Assembly (NCBI GenBank): GCA_031428275.1 | Contig: JANPPC010000013.1 | Coordinates: 62,001-126,000 of the forward strand | From: Pseudobdellovibrio sp031428275 | Lineage (GTDB): Bacteria; Bdellovibrionota; Bdellovibrionia; Bdellovibrionales; Bdellovibrionaceae | Direction of reading: 5' to 3' | Length of the DNA: 64,000 nt | Shown: piece after piece, positions 60,964 to 64,000 of the stretch | How positions within the stretch are numbered: position 1 is the stretch's first letter | How the letters are laid out: every line of letters starts with the position of its first letter | Notes under the pieces: model-generated | Database searches by the model: none | Seen by the model: the letters and a program-made list of their open reading frames with translations, nothing else | What the model was told of the DNA's origin: nothing | Position numbers and translations under genes: made by a program

Positions 60964-62230
60964 TTTGGATCATCCGTTCTAATTTGCTTTGCAGCGACTT
61001 CATCAGAAAGTCTTGAACTGATTGATTATCAAAGCGGTAAATTAATTCTTTGGCGTAGCCGAAAGCTAACATCTTAACGGCTTCAAATTGATTGATTCCG
61101 CGACTTAAGAAGTAAAATATTTCGTCTTTGTTCAGTTGGCCCATGGTCGAACCGTGGCCCGCTTTCACATCATCTGCATAAATTTCTAATTGCGGCACGC
61201 TATTAGCCGACGCTTCACGCGTTAATAGTAAATTATTGTTCAACTGATTCGAATTTGCTTTTTGCGCATCTTGCTCGATGCGCACACGGCCTCGAAAAAC
61301 CGACTGCGAAGCGCCAGATAAAATTGATTTATAATGCTGCTCAGATTGGTTTTCACCAATACTATGCTGAATAAAAGTATAGTTATCGACGTGCTGGTTT
61401 GAATCTAAAATCGTCAAACCAAAAACCCCGGCCGACGAGTTTCTTCCTAAAAAATTCAGGTGAAAATAATTACGAGTCAATTTTGATCCTAAAGACATCG
61501 CTAAAGACTGAAATTCAACTTTCGAAGCTAAATTAACTTCTACTTGTGAAAAATGAAAAGACTCGGTGTCTTCGTTTTGCAACTGAATCAATTTGACCCG
61601 TGCCGAATCAGCGACATCAATATCTACATTTACGTTAAGCGCATCGGCCAAACCATTTGCAAAACTAAAAGTGTTTAAAATTAAGGTCAGTTCAGCGTCT
61701 TCCCCTACTTTTACAACTACTTTTTCACTTAGGTAAACCGAAGCTTTTGAATACTGCACAATTACAATTTGCAAAGGCTTCGCAAAAGTCTTGTGACTTT
61801 TAATTTCAACGACTAATTTTTTTGATAAAAAAGATTTTGAAAGCTGCAAAAGATGAGATTCGACATGGCTTTCGTCTTTTCTCAAATCGTCGGCTACAAT
61901 TTCTGCAATTGTAATATCACCTTCTAGGTCGTCAGATAAAGTCGCATTCAAGACGCCATTGACGATCACGATATTGTAAAATTCAGCCGGTAGATTTTTA
62001 GAAACGGCCACCATCTGATCATGAGACAAGTTTTCTTCTTCGTACAAAGCTGATTGCCAAGTAATCGCTTTAAAATTATTTAGCGAAGTGTACTTCCAGG
62101 CTTCTTCTTTGCGTGTTGGCAAGCCTTCGCGCACGAAGTTTTCAAAACTAGATTGCCGCATTTGATTAGCCGCAATGCTATCTAAGTTCGATTTTGATTT
62201 AAATTGTAGGTATGTGTTTTCCCAGCTCAT
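60956..62230 (-). CDS. sufD: SufD, subunit of the SufBCD Fe-S assembly complex
   Basis: A 424-residue beta-helix protein that pairs with SufB. GLPTRKEEAWKYTSLNNFKA (about 35-54, core TRKEEAWKYTSL) is the N-terminal family signature, FRGRVRIEQDAQKANSNQ (near 305) the conserved core, and ADDVKAGHGSTMGQLNKDE (near 343) the segment with the catalytically relevant His. C-terminal MLAFGYAKELI. It overlaps sufC by 4 bp and sufS by 8 bp. Confidence 0.94.
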   Translation of the reverse strand: MSWENTYLQFKSKSNLDSIAANQMRQSSFENFVREGLPTRKEEAWKYTSLNNFKAITWQSALYEEENLSHDQMVAVSKNLPAEFYNIVIVNGVLNATLSDDLEGDITIAEIVADDLRKDESHVESHLLQLSKSFLSKKLVVEIKSHKTFAKPLQIVIVQYSKASVYLSEKVVVKVGEDAELTLILNTFSFANGLADALNVNVDIDVADSARVKLIQLQNEDTESFHFSQVEVNLASKVEFQSLAMSLGSKLTRNYFHLNFLGRNSSAGVFGLTILDSNQHVDNYTFIQHSIGENQSEQHYKSILSGASQSVFRGRVRIEQDAQKANSNQLNNNLLLTREASANSVPQLEIYADDVKAGHGSTMGQLNKDEIFYFLSRGINQFEAVKMLAFGYAKELIYRFDNQSVQDFLMKSLQSKLERMIQNV

Positions 62231-62976
62231 AACAACCAGTCATAGCCTTTCTTCTCAAGCTCTAAAGCTAAAGAAGCATCGCCCGTTTGAATGATTTTGC
62301 CATTCGCTAAAACGTGTACAAAATCGGGCTTAATGTATTCTAATAATCTTTGATAGTGGGTAACTAGCACTATTGCATTTTGCTTCGATCGAAGTTTATT
62401 GACCCCTTCAGCGACGATACGTAATGCATCAATGTCTAAGCCTGAATCGGTTTCATCAAGCAAAGCTAGGCGCGGAGACAATACAGCCATCTGCAAAATC
62501 TCGTTGCGCTTTTTTTCGCCACCCGAAAAACCCACATTCACGGCCCGATCTAGATATTCAGGCTTCATCTGAACCAGTTTCATTTTTTGATATAAAAATT
62601 CGCGAAATTCTCCCTCGGCCATCGGCTCAGAACCTTGGTGTTGCAAGATTGAATTGAATGCCGTTTGTAAAAAACTAAAGTTTGATACTCCGGGAACTTC
62701 AACGGGGTATTGAAAGGCTAAAAAGATACCTTCTTTAGCGCGAACGTCTGGTTCGAACTCGAAAAGATTTTGCATCTTAAAGTTGATTTCATATTTAACT
62801 TCGCCGCCCGTGACTTCGTAAGCAGGATGGCCCGCTAATACTTTTGATAAAGTACTTTTACCCGAACCGTTGGGCCCCATGATGGCGTGTACTTCGCCCG
62901 CGTTTACTTTTAAAGAAAGACCTTTTAGAATTTCTTTATCGTCAATTTTTGCATGCAAATTTTTTATTTCTAGCAT
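62227..62976 (-). CDS. sufC: SufC, ABC-type ATPase of the SufBCD complex
   Basis: ATPase that drives the SufB-SufD conformational change. 249 residues with Walker A GPNGSGKST (34-42), a Q-loop segment LAFQYPVEVPGVSNF (near 87), the signature FSGGEKKRNEILQMA (near 150), Walker B ALLDETDSGLDIDAL (near 169) and the switch VTHYQRLLEY (near 203). All are the conserved SufC forms. It starts 3 bp after the sufB stop. Confidence 0.95.
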   Translation of the reverse strand: MLEIKNLHAKIDDKEILKGLSLKVNAGEVHAIMGPNGSGKSTLSKVLAGHPAYEVTGGEVKYEINFKMQNLFEFEPDVRAKEGIFLAFQYPVEVPGVSNFSFLQTAFNSILQHQGSEPMAEGEFREFLYQKMKLVQMKPEYLDRAVNVGFSGGEKKRNEILQMAVLSPRLALLDETDSGLDIDALRIVAEGVNKLRSKQNAIVLVTHYQRLLEYIKPDFVHVLANGKIIQTGDASLALELEKKGYDWLL

Positions 62977-62979
62977 TGT

Positions 62980-64000
62980 CTACCCTACCGAATTTTCTAG
63001 TTTCATTTCGATTAACTTAACGGCTTCCACTGAAAACTCGAGTGGAAGCTCTTTAAAAACTTCTTTACAGAACCCATTCACCAGCATCGAAATCGCTTTT
63101 TCGCTATTCAGACCGCGCGATTTTAAATAAAAAATCTGGTCTTCTGAAATACGAGACGTCGTTGCTTCATGTTCTAAAGTTGCCGATTTATTCTTAACTT
63201 CGATATACGGAAACGTGTGGGCGCTAGCTTTATCGCCAACCAGCATCGAATCACACTGCGAATAGTTTCGCGCGTTTTCAGCCGAAGCCATAATCTTGAC
63301 TTGGCCACGGTAAGCATTCGAAGAATGACCCGCCGAAATACCTTTGGAAATAATGGTGCTTTTTGTATTCTTACCGATGTGAATCATCTTCGTACCGGTA
63401 TCGGCCTGCATATAATCATGAGTCAAAGCAACCGAATAAAAAGCGCCCTCAGAATAATCGCCCTGTAAAATAACCGACGGATACTTCCAGGTGATGGCAG
63501 ATCCCGATTCAACTTGCGTCCAAGAAATTTTTGAATTCTTACCCTTACAGATTCCACGCTTGGTTACGAAATTATAAATTCCGCCAACCCCGTTTTTATC
63601 GCCGGTATACCAGTTTTGTACGGTTGAATATTTGATCTCGGCATTTTCAAAGGCCACAAGTTCTACCACCGCCGCGTGTAATTGATTTTCATCACGCTGT
63701 GGGGCCGTGCAACCTTCAAGGTAATTAACAAAGCTATCAGGCTCGGCAACGATCAATGTTCGTTCGAACTGGCCGGTCTCTTTTGCATTGATCCGAAAGT
63801 ATGTTGATAAATCAATCGGACAGCGTACTCCCTTAGGGATATAAACAAACGACCCGTCAGAAAAAACGGCGCCGTTCAGGGCCGCGTAGTAGTTATCTGA
63901 AGGTGGAATTACTGTGCCTAAGTGTTTTTTTACTAGCTCGGGATGCTTAGTTAAGGCTTCTGAAATCGAACAAAAAATGACTCCCACTTTATCAAGTTCT
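62980..64000 (-). CDS. sufB: SufB, Fe-S scaffold subunit, C-terminal part (continues past window)
   Basis: The last 340 residues of SufB; the open frame continues through base 64000, so the start lies outside the window and the GTG at 63985-63987 is internal. Visible are DGSFVYIPKGVRCPIDLSTYFRIN (split core), FVNYLEGCTAPQRDENQLHAAVVEL, the YSTVQNWYTGDKNGVGGIYNFVTKRG region, and HTFPYIEVKNKSATLEHEAT with the functional Cys/His region. It is first among the visible suf genes, which read sufB-sufC-sufD-sufS-nfu. A regulator (IscR or SufR type), if present, would be beyond the right edge. Confidence 0.94.
   Translation of the reverse strand, partial: ELDKVGVIFCSISEALTKHPELVKKHLGTVIPPSDNYYAALNGAVFSDGSFVYIPKGVRCPIDLSTYFRINAKETGQFERTLIVAEPDSFVNYLEGCTAPQRDENQLHAAVVELVAFENAEIKYSTVQNWYTGDKNGVGGIYNFVTKRGICKGKNSKISWTQVESGSAITWKYPSVILQGDYSEGAFYSVALTHDYMQADTGTKMIHIGKNTKSTIISKGISAGHSSNAYRGQVKIMASAENARNYSQCDSMLVGDKASAHTFPYIEVKNKSATLEHEATTSRISEDQIFYLKSRGLNSEKAISMLVNGFCKEVFKELPLEFSVEAVKLIEMKLENSVG

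Noticed and set aside
63985..63987. GTG as the start of sufB
   Set aside because: The frame stays open to the window end (ELDK precedes it) and SufB is normally over 450 residues, so this is an internal Val codon.
1..64000. Search by eye for tRNA genes, CRISPR arrays, prophage or integrase genes
   Set aside because: None seen; no regular direct repeats, no tRNA-like cloverleaf in the gaps, and no phage structural genes.

Overview
The window is a gene-dense, AT-leaning (about 40% GC by eye) chromosomal segment of a free-standing bacterial genome. The gene set points to the Bdellovibrionota (Bdellovibrio or Pseudobdellovibrio-like): a Gram-negative envelope (HldD, lipoproteins, outer-membrane barrels), a long-form phenylalanine hydroxylase with HppD and HmgA, a leucine-degradation cluster, a SpeD-SpeE fusion, and many secreted proteins of unknown family. 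This placement is inference from gene content; there is no rRNA here to settle it. I see no tRNA, CRISPR array or prophage. The only mobile-element-like gene is one Y1 (REP-associated) transposase.

Layout. 1-6.9 kb: start of xthA, an ATP-grasp protein, a periplasmic S41 protease, then hldD, phhA and a TrmJ-type methyltransferase on the plus strand. 7.1-11.9 kb: a tyrosine-catabolism operon hppD-hmgA with ribD at its end, and a Pif1/RecD-like helicase. 11.9-15.3 kb: rhodanese, HAD 5'-nucleotidase, and a two-gene membrane unit of unknown role. 15.4-20.1 kb: a compact coenzyme A operon, DUF2520 protein-panB-panC-coaBC-coaX-panD, with overlapping genes throughout. 20.2-24 kb: acyl-CoA desaturase, a barrel protein and a membrane-anchored unknown. 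24-30.2 kb: leucine catabolism (HMG-CoA lyase, separate biotin carrier and biotin carboxylase, methylglutaconyl-CoA hydratase, carboxyltransferase, hot-dog protein) split by one short divergent gene. 30.3-34.9 kb: a DUF1285-like/TPMT methyltransferase, a TetR-hydrolase pair, RNase P RNA (rnpB), a FN3-like secreted protein and a nitroreductase. 35-40.7 kb: secreted unknowns, a LysR regulator divergent from a tiny secreted peptide, a lipoprotein with an internal duplication, and an RlmK-like methyltransferase. 40.8-44.5 kb: SpeD-SpeE fusion, SodB, a barrel, the Y1 transposase. 44.4-53.3 kb: glpD, GNAT, HAD phosphatase, aminopeptidase P, and an xseA-xseB-ispA-tlyA-patatin-like operon. 53.6-59.2 kb: a 6S-like RNA followed by a tandemly duplicated two-gene module. 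59.2-64 kb: suf operon (sufB-sufC-sufD-sufS-nfu), cut at sufB by the window edge.

How the genes work together. Several blocks convert amino acids into central metabolites: Phe to Tyr to homogentisate to maleylacetoacetate, and Leu-derived 3-methylcrotonyl-CoA to acetoacetate plus acetyl-CoA. This suits a predator living on prey protein, and the CoA operon would supply the acyl carrier these routes need. The most novel-looking part is 53.6-59.2 kb. Two paralogous zinc-metallopeptidase-like lipoproteins (HExxH plus a downstream Glu) are each followed by a short membrane-anchored partner, and the partners are also paralogous to each other. I do not recognise this as a described system.
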